Below the pieces are notes generated by a model that worked only from the letters and a program-made list of their open reading frames with translations, searched no databases and had not been told where the DNA came from. A stretch of 17,932 nucleotides of DNA from an uncultured Flavobacteriales bacterium. GTDB lineage: Bacteria; Bacteroidota; Bacteroidia; Flavobacteriales; UBA1820. Within the stretch, counting starts at the first letter, position 1. The number at the start of each line of letters is the position of its first letter. Where the stretch lies: assembly GCA_959608625.1 (NCBI GenBank), contig CAUHQV010000043.1, positions 1 through 17,932 on the forward strand, read 5' to 3'. Made by a program: the position numbers and the translations under genes. This document shows, one piece after another, positions 7,360-15,333 of this stretch.

Positions 7360-8277
7360 ATGACCCGAAAAGACAATCCCGCACTATACCACTCGATGGC
7401 GATCGTCACCGCGGCGATATGGGGTACGACTTTCGTATCTACCAAAGTCCTGATAAGCCACGGCCTCAATCCGGCCCAGATATTCTTTTGTCGGTTCCTG
7501 CTGGCCTACATCGGGATATGGTTCGTATGCCCCCGAAAACTCTTTGCCGGCAGTTTGAAGGATGAAACGCTGATGGCCGCAGCCGGCCTTACGGGAGGAT
7601 CGCTGTATTTCCTGGCGGAAAACACAGCACTCGGCATCACACTGGCCTCCAACGTATCGCTTATCATCTGCACGACCCCTTTGCTTACCGCCTTTCTATC
7701 GTCCGTGGCCCTGAAAAGCGGACGCCCGACCCCGCGTTTTATCGTGGGTGCGCTGGCGGCGTTGGCGGGAGTAGCCTTAGTGGTGTTCAACGGCCGGTTT
7801 ATACTGGAATTGAATCCATTGGGTGATATCCTCACCCTGACGGCCGCCCTGATGTGGGCCTCGTACAGTATCGTGATGAAACTTTTGGGAAACAAATACA
7901 GCCCGTCCTTCATCACCCGCAAAGTATTCTTCTACGGGCTGCTCACTATCCTGCCGGTCGTCCTTTTTTCCGCCGACAGGCCGGACTTTTCGCTGTTGCA
8001 AGACACAATCGTAGGAACCAACCTCCTGTTTCTGGGATTGATAGCTTCGTTGCTGTGTTATTTGATGTGGAATACGGCGATAAAGCAGATCGGGATCGTC
8101 CGGGCGACGAACTACATTTACATGACTCCGGTAGTCAGCATGGTGACGGCTGCCGTCGCGATAAACGAAAAGATCACCCCGGTCGCCATAGCGGGGAGCA
8201 TCCTTATCCTGCTGGGTGTCTACAGCGCCGAGCGCGCCGCCCGGAAAGCAGGCCGAAGCGGTAATTTAAAACCTTGA
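7360..8277 (+). CDS. DMT superfamily transporter, EamA family
   Basis: A 305-residue inner-membrane protein with about ten hydrophobic helices in two homologous EamA halves. Examples are SMAIVTAAIWGTTFVSTK (first helix), FFCRFLLAYIGIWF, NVSLIICTTPLLTAFLSS, DILTLTAALMWASYSIV (start of the second half), YIYMTPVVSMVTAAVA and AIAGSILILLGVYSAER. EamA proteins export or import small metabolites, often amino acids; the substrate cannot be read from sequence. The open frame begins earlier at a TTG (7258), but the ATG at 7360 lies just after a -7 box and gives a normal N-terminus (MTRKDNPALYHS), so I start there. It ends 9 nt from the convergent uvrA stop with no terminator between. Confidence 0.9.
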   Translation: MTRKDNPALYHSMAIVTAAIWGTTFVSTKVLISHGLNPAQIFFCRFLLAYIGIWFVCPRKLFAGSLKDETLMAAAGLTGGSLYFLAENTALGITLASNVSLIICTTPLLTAFLSSVALKSGRPTPRFIVGALAALAGVALVVFNGRFILELNPLGDILTLTAALMWASYSIVMKLLGNKYSPSFITRKVFFYGLLTILPVVLFSADRPDFSLLQDTIVGTNLLFLGLIASLLCYLMWNTAIKQIGIVRATNYIYMTPVVSMVTAAVAINEKITPVAIAGSILILLGVYSAERAARKAGRSGNLKP

Positions 8278-8286
8278 CTAAATCCC

Positions 8287-11115
8287 CTATTTCTTTTTTG
8301 CCTTGCCTCCCCGGGAAGACCGGGCGAGTTCTTCGGCGATATAGGGTGCCGTATACGATCTTTTGTTTTTGACCAATTCTTCCGGCGTGCCGGCGAATAC
8401 TAGGTTGCCGCCGCCTTCCCCGCCCTCGGGGCCGAGGTCTATCACCTGGTCGGCGGATTTTATCACGTCCGGGTTGTGTTCGATCACGATCAGGCTGTGT
8501 CCCCGGGCGATCAGGGAGTCGAATGCCCGCAGGAGCTTTTTGATGTCGTGGAAATGGAGCCCGGTAGTCGGTTCGTCGAAAATGAACAGCGTCTTTACCG
8601 ATACCTTCCCCTTCCCCAGGAACGAGGCAAGCTTTATACGCTGGGCCTCTCCGCCGGAAAGAGTAGAAGATGGCTGCCCCAAACGGATGTACCCCAAGCC
8701 TACGTCGGCTAGGGGAATGAGTTTTTCGGCGACCTTCTTTTCCCCGTACTCCGAGAAAAAAGCGATGGCCTGGTCGACTGTCATATCCAGTATGTCGGCT
8801 ATGTTCTTGTCGTGGAATTTTATTTCTAATACTTCCCGTTTGAAACGTTTCCCGCCGCAGGTATCGCACACCAGGTGGACATCGGCCATAAACTGCATCT
8901 GCACCACCACTTCCCCGTCGCCCTTGCAGACCGGGCAGCGCCCTTTATCCACATTGAAGCTGAAATGCTGGGGTGAAAAACCGCGCACCTTGGACAAAGG
9001 CTGCGAGGCGAACAGGTCGCGGATATCGTCGTAAGCCTTGACATACGTGACCGGATTGGAACGGGACGACTTGCCGATCGGGTTCTGGTCTACCATTTCG
9101 ATATTGCCCACCGCGTCGAGGTCGCCCTCTACGGAAGCGTGGCTGCCCACCCGCAGGGAAGTTTCGTTGTAGCGCTTGGCCAGGGCCGGATACAGGATAC
9201 CATCCACCAGCGTGGATTTGCCGCTGCCCGATACGCCGGTGACCACCGTAAGCATTTCCAGGGGGAAACGCACGTCGATGTTTTTCAGGTTGTTCTCCCG
9301 CGCGCCTTTCACTTCGATGAACTTGCGGACAGGACGGCGCGAGGAGGGAACTTCTATCCGCTCGTCGTAACGCAGGTAACGGGCGGTGAGCGAATCGCCG
9401 CCGACAATATCCGACGGGGCCCCGCAGAATACCACTTCACCTCCGTTTATCCCGGCTTCAGGACCGATATCGACCAGTACGTCCGAAGCCATCATCACGT
9501 CACGGTCGTGTTCCACCACAATGACCGTATTGCCGATATCGCGGAGCCTTTTCAGCACAGCAATGAGCCGGTCGGTATCCCGCTGGTGCAGCCCTATCGA
9601 AGGCTCGTCCAGGATATACATAGAGCCCACCAGGGAACTGCCCAGCGACGTGGCGATATTGATGCGCTGGGATTCCCCTCCGGAGAGGGTGGACGACGCC
9701 CGGTTGAGCGTCAGGTAACCCAGCCCCACGCCTTTCATGAATTCCAAGCGGCGGCGTATTTCGGCCAGGATACGCCCGGCCACTTTTTCCTCATACTCAG
9801 AAAGCTTCAGCCCGTCGAAAAAGTCGCCCAATTTGTCCAACGGCATATCGACGATCTCCGGAACGCTTTTCCCGCCGACCTTTACATACGAGGCCTCCTT
9901 GCGCAGGCGCGTACCGTGGCACTGCGGACATACCGTCTTGCCGCGGTACCGGGCAAGCATAATGCGGTAGTGCATCTTGTAATTGTCGCGCTCCAGCATG
10001 GCAAAGAAATCGTCGATCCCTTTGAAATATTTCGTGCCATGCCACAGGTCGTGTTTTTCCTTTTCCGAAAGCTCGAAATACGGCTTGTGTATCGGAAATC
10101 CGGACTGCTCGGCCGTATCGACCACCGCCTGGCGCCACAAGCCCATTTTCTCGCCTTTCCACGGGGCCACGGCTCCCTGGAATACGGAAAGGGATGTATT
10201 GGGGACGACCAACTCCTCATCGATGCCTATCACCTTACCGTAACCCTCGCACTGGGGGCAGGCCCCCAAAGGATTATTGAAGGAGAAAAGATGCTCGGTC
10301 GGCTCGATAAAATCAATACCGTCCATGCGGAAAAGGTTGGAGAACTCCCGGTTGGCACCCATCCCGGCCTCCACGACCTGCATGCTTCCTTTCCCTTCGT
10401 AAAAAGCGGTGGACACGGAATCCGCCAGGCGGGCGAGCGAACCTTCGTCTTTCTTCACTTCGGCGCGGTCTACCACCAGGGCGAATTCGCCGAGGTCTTT
10501 TTCCACCCCAAACGATACCAGGTCGCTTATCTTGACCGTCTTCCCGTCGATCTTCACCCGGGAATACCCCTGCGCCCCCAACGCGGCCATAGCCTGGGAA
10601 AACGTGCGCCCTTCCGGCACCCGGTAGCGGGCTTCGATCTCCAGGGCCGTCCCTTCCGGGAAAGTCTTTACATAATCGATCACGTCCGTTACGTCCTCCC
10701 GGCGGACTTCCTCCCCGCTCACCGGCGAGAAAGTCTTCCCGATGCGCGCATAGAGCAATTTGACGTAATCGTACACCTCGCTCGAAGTGCCGACGGTGGA
10801 ACGCGGATTGGACGTATTGACCTTCTGTTGGATGGCAATGGCCGGGGCTATTCCTTTGATATACTCGACCTTCGGCTTGTCGATACGCCCCAGGAACTGG
10901 CGGGCATAGGCGGAAAGGCTCTCCACATAGCGGCGCTGGCCCTCGGCATAGAGCGTATCGTAAGCCAGGGACGATTTGCCGCTGCCCGAAAGCCCGGTGA
11001 GTACGATGAACTTGCCGTGCGGCAGGGCGATATCGAGATGCTTGAGGTTGTGGACTTCCGCGCCTTTTATAATGATGTATCGGCGGGGATCCAGTTTATC
11101 TATATCGGAAGACAT
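8287..11115 (-). CDS. uvrA: Excinuclease ABC subunit A
   Basis: The damage-recognition ATPase of nucleotide excision repair; it works as a dimer that loads UvrB. The 942-residue length is normal. Order of parts: Walker A GLSGSGKSSL (41-50), UvrB-binding and insertion regions, a zinc CxxC at C286/C289 (ACPQCEGYG) and another at C396/C399 (CPQCHGTRL), signature LSGGESQRINIA (477-488), Walker B MYILDEPSIGLH (499-510). The second ABC module has Walker A GVSGSGKSTL (627-636), zinc module C727/C730 and C750/C753, signature LSGGEAQRIKLA (819-830) and FIFDEPTTGLH (844-854). The lysine-rich tail (GGKAKKK) is intact. The CxxC found in E. coli just before the first pair is not seen (see findings). It is likely monocistronic, from a -7 box 24 nt upstream. 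Confidence 0.98.
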   Translation of the reverse strand: MSSDIDKLDPRRYIIIKGAEVHNLKHLDIALPHGKFIVLTGLSGSGKSSLAYDTLYAEGQRRYVESLSAYARQFLGRIDKPKVEYIKGIAPAIAIQQKVNTSNPRSTVGTSSEVYDYVKLLYARIGKTFSPVSGEEVRREDVTDVIDYVKTFPEGTALEIEARYRVPEGRTFSQAMAALGAQGYSRVKIDGKTVKISDLVSFGVEKDLGEFALVVDRAEVKKDEGSLARLADSVSTAFYEGKGSMQVVEAGMGANREFSNLFRMDGIDFIEPTEHLFSFNNPLGACPQCEGYGKVIGIDEELVVPNTSLSVFQGAVAPWKGEKMGLWRQAVVDTAEQSGFPIHKPYFELSEKEKHDLWHGTKYFKGIDDFFAMLERDNYKMHYRIMLARYRGKTVCPQCHGTRLRKEASYVKVGGKSVPEIVDMPLDKLGDFFDGLKLSEYEEKVAGRILAEIRRRLEFMKGVGLGYLTLNRASSTLSGGESQRINIATSLGSSLVGSMYILDEPSIGLHQRDTDRLIAVLKRLRDIGNTVIVVEHDRDVMMASDVLVDIGPEAGINGGEVVFCGAPSDIVGGDSLTARYLRYDERIEVPSSRRPVRKFIEVKGARENNLKNIDVRFPLEMLTVVTGVSGSGKSTLVDGILYPALAKRYNETSLRVGSHASVEGDLDAVGNIEMVDQNPIGKSSRSNPVTYVKAYDDIRDLFASQPLSKVRGFSPQHFSFNVDKGRCPVCKGDGEVVVQMQFMADVHLVCDTCGGKRFKREVLEIKFHDKNIADILDMTVDQAIAFFSEYGEKKVAEKLIPLADVGLGYIRLGQPSSTLSGGEAQRIKLASFLGKGKVSVKTLFIFDEPTTGLHFHDIKKLLRAFDSLIARGHSLIVIEHNPDVIKSADQVIDLGPEGGEGGGNLVFAGTPEELVKNKRSYTAPYIAEELARSSRGGKAKKK

Positions 11116-11138
11116 TTTTATCGGAATTTTTAAGCCTA

Positions 11139-11146
11139 CAAAGATA
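11139..11146 (-). promoter_or_regulatory. uvrA -7 box
   Basis: On the minus strand TATCTTTG is an exact TAnnTTTG match ending 24 nt upstream of the uvrA ATG, implying a leader of about 16 nt. A -33 TTTG is not apparent. It sits directly next to the hairpin that likely ends the upstream HAD transcript. No LexA-type box was recognised. Confidence 0.5.
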
Positions 11147-11155
11147 CGAAGAAAA

Positions 11156-11178
11156 AAGCGCTTCCCCCTTCTGCGCTT
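11156..11178 (-). terminator. Probable terminator of the hisS-smr-HAD operon
   Basis: On the minus strand AAGCGC (11173-11178) and GCGCTT (11156-11161) form a 6-bp stem around an 11-nt loop, followed by a T run (11152-11157). It lies about 130 nt after the HAD stop and just ahead of the uvrA promoter. The stem is short and the loop long, so efficiency may be modest. Confidence 0.5.
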
Positions 11179-11265
11179 AACACCCGGGGAAGAAATTGCA
11201 TGCAGACGGTTCTATCCTCCCGCCGAAAATTGCGCAGCAATACGCTATGCTTTACGAATGGACAG

Positions 11266-11279
11266 CAGGTAATTACCTG
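11266..11279. repeat. 14-bp perfect palindrome CAGGTAATTACCTG
   Basis: A perfect dyad located 26 nt after the HAD stop and about 150 nt before the uvrA start. It lacks a T run, so it is not an intrinsic terminator. It has the look of a dimeric-protein binding site, but no matching regulator can be named. Confidence 0.4.
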
Positions 11280-11305
11280 ACTAACGCCCCGGACAAATCG
11301 TACAG

Positions 11306-12094
11306 TTAAAGCAATCCGAAATGCTCAAGCGCCAGGGCGATCCCGTCGGCATCCACCGAAGCGGTCACGTAATCGGCTGCCGCCTTGACCTCGTCCGGCG
11401 CATTGCCCATGGCCACTCCCATGCCTACGGCATGGAGCATGGAAATATCGTTCCCCCCATCCCCGAAGGCCATCGTATCCTCCATGCGGATACCCATGAA
11501 ATTCATCATCCGGGCGATCCCCACATCCTTGCCGGCGCTGGAAGGGATGACGTCGCCGAAAAGAGGGCTCCACCGCTGCATATGACAGCCGGGAAATTGT
11601 TTGAGGATACGATCCTGCTTTTCTTCGGAAAAAAACCAGAGCATCTGAGGGACACCGCTGCGGGCTACGTCGATCCACTTTTCAAGACTTTCCGGCTGGG
11701 GCATCGGAAGGTTGAGCTGGCGCCCCAAAAGGGCCACGTCGTCGTTGATGAAGTTTATATACATTTTTTCCTCCGTCACCAGGATACACGGGAAAGCCAG
11801 GGGCGAACCCTGCATCTTGATGAGGGTCTCGATGTCTTCACGGGGAATATAACGCTGGAACACGACCGTCCCGTCGGCCATTGTACACCGCGCCCCGTTG
11901 ACGGCCACATAACCGTCGAACACATCCGGAAGACGGGCCTGGTCGATGTCGGCCTTGCGGCGGCCGGAGGCCACGAACAATTTTATCCCTTTCTTGCGGA
12001 GCGTTTTGAGGGCTTGTACGGTCGATTCGGGCACCTGATGGGTCTTGAAGCTGAGCAGCGTACCGTCCACATCGAAGAATATAGCTTTTATCAT
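11306..12094 (-). CDS. Cof-type HAD-superfamily phosphatase
   Basis: A 262-residue cytosolic hydrolase of HAD subfamily IIB, which dephosphorylates sugar phosphates or flavin/nucleotide metabolites in relatives. Motif I is FFDVDGTLL with nucleophile Asp8 and Asp10; motif II is VASGRR with Ser43; motif III Lys189 (SSAGKDVG) and motif IV AFGDGGNDISML with Asp212 and Asp216 bind phosphate and Mg2+. The cap domain lies between about residues 80 and 185. All catalytic residues are present. It follows the smr gene by 15 nt and is the last gene of the hisS operon. The substrate is not predictable from sequence. Confidence 0.93.
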   Translation of the reverse strand: MIKAIFFDVDGTLLSFKTHQVPESTVQALKTLRKKGIKLFVASGRRKADIDQARLPDVFDGYVAVNGARCTMADGTVVFQRYIPREDIETLIKMQGSPLAFPCILVTEEKMYINFINDDVALLGRQLNLPMPQPESLEKWIDVARSGVPQMLWFFSEEKQDRILKQFPGCHMQRWSPLFGDVIPSSAGKDVGIARMMNFMGIRMEDTMAFGDGGNDISMLHAVGMGVAMGNAPDEVKAAADYVTASVDADGIALALEHFGLL

Positions 12095-12109
12095 TTGGGT
12101 TGTGTTTTC

Positions 12110-12667
12110 TTAGTAAAATTCCACTTCGGTCGCCCCTTCCCCGTAAACAGGAAAAGCGGCATCGTAAAACCGGGTGCGCGAATACCCCTCCAGCATGCGG
12201 CGGAGTTCCTCTTTCAGCACCCCGTCCCCCACGCCGTGCACGAACACCATCCGGCGCACGACCCCTTCCCGGCGGGCGGACTCCACCGCCGTGCGGGCAT
12301 AGCGGAGTTGGTAGTCGAGAATATCCCCCGGAGCCATTCCCCGGGTGGATTTGACCAGTTTTTCGATATGCAGGTCGAGCACGCGCACCGGGGCCTCGCG
12401 CAGGTTTTTGTTAGAGGGCGGCGTCGGACGGCGGCGCTCGGCATACTTATCGTGCGTCACATAATCCCAGTCCGAATCTTTAATGAACTCGGACAACCCC
12501 TGGCGGGCTTCTTCCTGGGAAACGATGTCGGACGGTCGGCACGTATAGTCGAACCCGTCTTCGGATACGACCACGATATCCCCATTGGCCTCGACGGATT
12601 TTACCCGGCCCTTGATATCGTCGTCCACGAAGGCGACGCGCTCCCCGATCCTGAATTCGCGTTCCAT
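12110..12667 (-). CDS. Smr-domain protein with N-terminal KOW/SH3-like segment
   Basis: A 185-residue protein. The N-terminal ~50 residues (FRIGERVAFVDDDIKGRVKS and DIVVVSEDGFDYTCRPSDIV) look like a small beta-barrel of the kind found at the start of DUF2027 proteins. A short charged linker follows, then a Smr domain: VLDLHIEKL (96-104), FVHGVGDGVLKEELRRML (142-159) and YGEGATEVEFY (175-185). Smr domains, first described in MutS2, bind nucleic acids and several are endonucleases acting on RNA or branched DNA; they have been linked to ribosome-collision rescue. The LDLH and HGxG residues thought important are kept. It lies 4 nt after the hisS stop and 15 nt before the HAD gene, so it is co-transcribed with hisS. 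Confidence 0.88.
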   Translation of the reverse strand: MEREFRIGERVAFVDDDIKGRVKSVEANGDIVVVSEDGFDYTCRPSDIVSQEEARQGLSEFIKDSDWDYVTHDKYAERRRPTPPSNKNLREAPVRVLDLHIEKLVKSTRGMAPGDILDYQLRYARTAVESARREGVVRRMVFVHGVGDGVLKEELRRMLEGYSRTRFYDAAFPVYGEGATEVEFY

Positions 12668-12671
12668 TTAC

Positions 12672-14036
12672 TCAGTCTTTCAAAAAACCGGCAAGTTCGC
12701 CTACGGCCACTTCGGCCTGCGTACCGGCTTCCATATCTTTTACGGTAAATATCCCTTTTTCCATCTCGCTGCTGCCGGCTATCGCTACCCGGCGTACGGA
12801 TTTCTTGTTGGCGTAGTCCAACTGCTTGCCCAATTTAGCCATATCGGGATACAGCTCGGCCCTTACGCCGGATTCCCTTACTTTTTGAAGGGCTTTCATG
12901 GCGTAAAGCGCCTCTTTCTCGCCCATATTGGCAAAAAGCACGTCCACACCCCGGTCGAGAGTCTGATCGAACAGGTTCAATTCTTCCATCACCAGGCAGA
13001 TACGATCCATACCGAACGATATACCCACGCCGGATACGTCTTTCATGCCGAATATACCCGTCAGGTCGTCGTAGCGGCCACCGCCGCCGATAGAGCCCAT
13101 CTCCACCCCTTTGGCTTTCACCTCGAAAATAGCGCCGGTGTAATAGTTGAGCCCGCGCGCGAGGGTAAGATCCAATTCTACTTCCGCCCCTTTCAGGCCG
13201 ACGGCCCGCACCGCATCGAACAGGAACCGAAGTTCGTCTATGCCTTTGCGGCCAATCTCCGTGCCGGAAAGCGTTTTTTCCAGGATCGCCCACATACCAG
13301 CCTCGTCCATGGGTTGCAGGAATGGGCGGATCAGTTCCACGGAGGCCGGGGTAAGGCCCTTGGACAGCATCTCTTCCTCTACGGCCTGGGGGCCTATCTT
13401 ATCCAGTTTGTCCAACGCGACCGTCATATCGACGATCAGTCCGGGCTGGCCCGTGATCTCGGCGATAGCGGCCAGTATCTTCCGGTTGTTGACTTTTATC
13501 GATACCGGGACACCCAACTGCGTGAACACCTCATCGTACAGCAGGACCAGTTCGGCCTCCTGCCACAACGAGCAGGAACCCACCACATCGGCATCGCACT
13601 GGTAGAATTCGCGGAAACGGCCTTTCTGTGGCCGGTCGGCCCGCCATACGGGCTGTATCTGGTAACGTTTGAACGGGAAAGCGATCTCCCCCTGATGCTG
13701 CACCACATACCGGGCAAACGGCACGGTAAGGTCGTAACGGAGGGCCTTTTCACTCATGTATTTGGTTCCCTTCTGGCTGTCTTTGGCAGAAAGGATATCT
13801 TCCGGCACTTTTTCCAGATAATCCCCGGAATTCAGGATCTTGAAGATCAAACGGTCGCCTTCCTCGCCGTATTTTCCCATCAGGGTGGAGAGATTCTCGA
13901 ACGAAGGGGTCTGTATCTGCGAAAAGCCGTAGCGGGAAAAAGCATCGCGAAGTACCGAGAATACATATTCCCGGCGCGCCATCTCCGAGGGGGAAAAGTC
14001 GCGGGTACCTTTGGGTATAGAGGGTTTCTGTGCCAT
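12672..14036 (-). CDS. hisS: Histidine--tRNA ligase
   Basis: A class II aminoacyl-tRNA synthetase that charges tRNA-His. From the ATG at 14036 it has 454 residues, a normal length. Motifs in order: PKGTRDFSP (8-16), motif 2 QPVWRADRPQKGRFREFYQC (128-147), the histidine-specific GLNYYTGAIFEV (295-306) and GGGGRYDDL (317-325), motif 3 GVGISFGMDR (336-345), and the C-terminal anticodon-binding domain (~365-454). The frame extends eight codons further to an ATG at 14060, but that codon lies inside the predicted -7 box (14058-14065), so 14036 is preferred. It heads an operon with smr and the HAD phosphatase. Confidence 0.97.
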   Translation of the reverse strand: MAQKPSIPKGTRDFSPSEMARREYVFSVLRDAFSRYGFSQIQTPSFENLSTLMGKYGEEGDRLIFKILNSGDYLEKVPEDILSAKDSQKGTKYMSEKALRYDLTVPFARYVVQHQGEIAFPFKRYQIQPVWRADRPQKGRFREFYQCDADVVGSCSLWQEAELVLLYDEVFTQLGVPVSIKVNNRKILAAIAEITGQPGLIVDMTVALDKLDKIGPQAVEEEMLSKGLTPASVELIRPFLQPMDEAGMWAILEKTLSGTEIGRKGIDELRFLFDAVRAVGLKGAEVELDLTLARGLNYYTGAIFEVKAKGVEMGSIGGGGRYDDLTGIFGMKDVSGVGISFGMDRICLVMEELNLFDQTLDRGVDVLFANMGEKEALYAMKALQKVRESGVRAELYPDMAKLGKQLDYANKKSVRRVAIAGSSEMEKGIFTVKDMEAGTQAEVAVGELAGFLKD

Positions 14037-14057
14037 TGTCCTATGGATTTTAAAGCG

Positions 14058-14065
14058 CAAAGTTA
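14058..14065 (-). promoter_or_regulatory. hisS operon -7 box
   Basis: On the minus strand TAACTTTG matches TAnnTTTG. Transcription would start near 14051, about 15 nt before the ATG at 14036. No convincing -33 box is visible. It also argues against the upstream ATG at 14060. Confidence 0.5.
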
Positions 14066-14137
14066 GCTTTTTTCCCGCGAAAACCCATAAATTAGCCGTT
14101 TAAAACCATTACCGGGGAGATAAAATACAAAAAACTG

Positions 14138-14590
14138 ATGAGAGCTGTGATTCAGCGCGTAGCCCGCGCTTCGGTGACGGCGGACGGAGTGAAGACCGCC
14201 GAAATAGGCCCCGGACTGCTCGTGCTGCTGGGGATAGAGGATTCCGACACCCGGGAAGATATCGCATGGCTGAGCGGCAAGATCGTCCGGATGCGGATAT
14301 TCAACGATGGGAACGGGGTGATGAACCTTTCGGTGCAAGACACCGGCGGGGATATCATCGTGGTGAGCCAATTCACCCTGCACGCCTCCACCGTCAAAGG
14401 CAACCGGCCTTCCTACCTCCGCGCTTCCAAAAGCGACATTGCTATCCCTTTATACGAGGCGTTTCTGGAAAAAATAGAAGAAGACCTGGGACGCCCGGTC
14501 GGGGACGGGATATTCGGTGCGGATATGAAAGTAGACCTGTTGAACGACGGGCCGGTGACCATCATTGTCGATACCAAGGCGCGCGAATAA
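14138..14590 (+). CDS. dtd: D-aminoacyl-tRNA deacylase
   Basis: A cytosolic proofreading enzyme that hydrolyses D-aminoacyl-tRNA (and Gly-tRNA-Ala), keeping D-amino acids out of protein. The 150-residue protein has the family hallmarks: MRAVIQRV and RASVTADG at the N-terminus, the active-site motif SQFTLHA (77-83, catalytic Thr80), RPSYLRAS (90-97) and the Gly-cisPro motif NDGPVTI (136-142). It is divergent from the hisS operon across a 101-nt spacer. Its last 29 nt overlap, tail to tail, the 3' end of the alpha/beta hydrolase gene on the other strand. No exact -7 box is seen upstream. Confidence 0.96.
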   Translation: MRAVIQRVARASVTADGVKTAEIGPGLLVLLGIEDSDTREDIAWLSGKIVRMRIFNDGNGVMNLSVQDTGGDIIVVSQFTLHASTVKGNRPSYLRASKSDIAIPLYEAFLEKIEEDLGRPVGDGIFGADMKVDLLNDGPVTIIVDTKARE

Positions 14591-15239
14591 CTTTTGCGAA
14601 CGCTTTCGAGGCCTCCCGAGCATGGGTATACACCATCAGATGGGTCGCCCTGTCTATATCTTCCGAAGGGCTTATTATTCTTTTAACCGGGAAAAGCTCA
14701 TCCCGGCGGCCATGTATCCGGCGGATACGGCGCAGCAGCGCCCGGTCGGACGGGGAAAAACACAGGCAGGCCCGAATGGCGAAACGATAATAACGCGTCG
14801 AAAGGGGCGCAAAGAACCGGCGGACCGCCTCCACATGCCGTCCGCCGAGTTTTCCGGTGATGAGCGCCGCCTTCAGCCGGTCGCTTTTCAGGATAGACCA
14901 CGGTGTGATATAGTACAAGCGCAGGGCCCGGTACAGCCTTATCATCCGACTGTATTCCTGCGGATCGACGGCGGAAGAAAGCACTACAACCCGTTCTACC
15001 TGCGGATGCTGCCGCGCGATTTCCTGCACGACGATCCCGCCGAAGGATACCCCGGCCAGAATATCGGAAGCCCCGAGGGACAATCCTTCCGCCATCCGGG
15101 CGCAGTACTGCGGAAATGCCTCCCCTTTCAGGGGCTCTTTCCATTCGAGATGGCGTACGGCATATCCCTCCGGGAAGGTCATTTTCCCGAAAACGGCCCC
15201 GGTGCAGCCTATCCCGCTAAACAGATATATGGTGTTCAA
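14562..15239 (-). CDS. Alpha/beta-hydrolase fold protein
   Basis: A 225-residue cytosolic protein. The nucleophile elbow is GVSFGG (63-68, Ser65), with a likely acid Asp180 in HGRRDELFP and His200 in RATHLMVYTHA, so a complete Ser-Asp-His triad is visible. The N-terminal YLFSGIGCTGAVFGKM has the oxyanion-loop region after the first strand, and LAGVSFGGIVVQEIARQHP with VERVVVLSSA is the typical strand-elbow-helix-strand core. The middle (~95-160) is a basic, aromatic-rich lid. Small hydrolases of this kind include esterases, thioesterases and lactonases; the substrate is unknown. Its own promoter appears to overlap that of tatA. Confidence 0.85.
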   Translation of the reverse strand: MNTIYLFSGIGCTGAVFGKMTFPEGYAVRHLEWKEPLKGEAFPQYCARMAEGLSLGASDILAGVSFGGIVVQEIARQHPQVERVVVLSSAVDPQEYSRMIRLYRALRLYYITPWSILKSDRLKAALITGKLGGRHVEAVRRFFAPLSTRYYRFAIRACLCFSPSDRALLRRIRRIHGRRDELFPVKRIISPSEDIDRATHLMVYTHAREASKAFAKVIRAPWYRQ

Positions 15240-15266
15240 TGGTTCCTTTTACGCTTTGCGATAGTA

Positions 15267-15284
15267 CAAAAATACGCAAAAATA
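15267..15284 (-). promoter_or_regulatory. Two tandem -7 boxes for the alpha/beta hydrolase gene
   Basis: On the minus strand TATTTTTG occurs twice, at 15267-15274 and 15277-15284, each an exact TAnnTTTG match 10 bp apart. They would start transcription 20-40 nt before the hydrolase ATG at 15239. Only one may be used. Confidence 0.45.
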
Positions 15285-15286
15285 CC

Positions 15287-15294
15287 TACTTTTG
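15287..15294 (+). promoter_or_regulatory. -7 box of the tatA-PAP2 operon
   Basis: TACTTTTG matches TAnnTTTG on the plus strand and would start transcription about 33 nt before the tatA ATG. A TTTG at 15255-15258 is too far upstream (28 nt) to be a regular -33 box. The site is within 3 bp of the opposite-facing -7 boxes of the hydrolase gene. Confidence 0.45.
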
Positions 15295-15333
15295 TGATCG
15301 GCTTACCACTCCTGTAGACAATACGAAACGCCT

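Noticed and set aside
9139..11133. 664-codon open frame on the plus strand, antisense to uvrA
   Set aside because: It mirrors uvrA codon for codon; the UvrA protein is complete and conserved. No promoter, start signal or domain supports the antisense frame.
11321..14066. Long plus-strand frames (11321-12748 and 12585-14066) opposite HAD, smr and hisS
   Set aside because: They cross the gene boundaries of three well-supported minus-strand genes and look like shadow frames rich in His, Arg and Gly.
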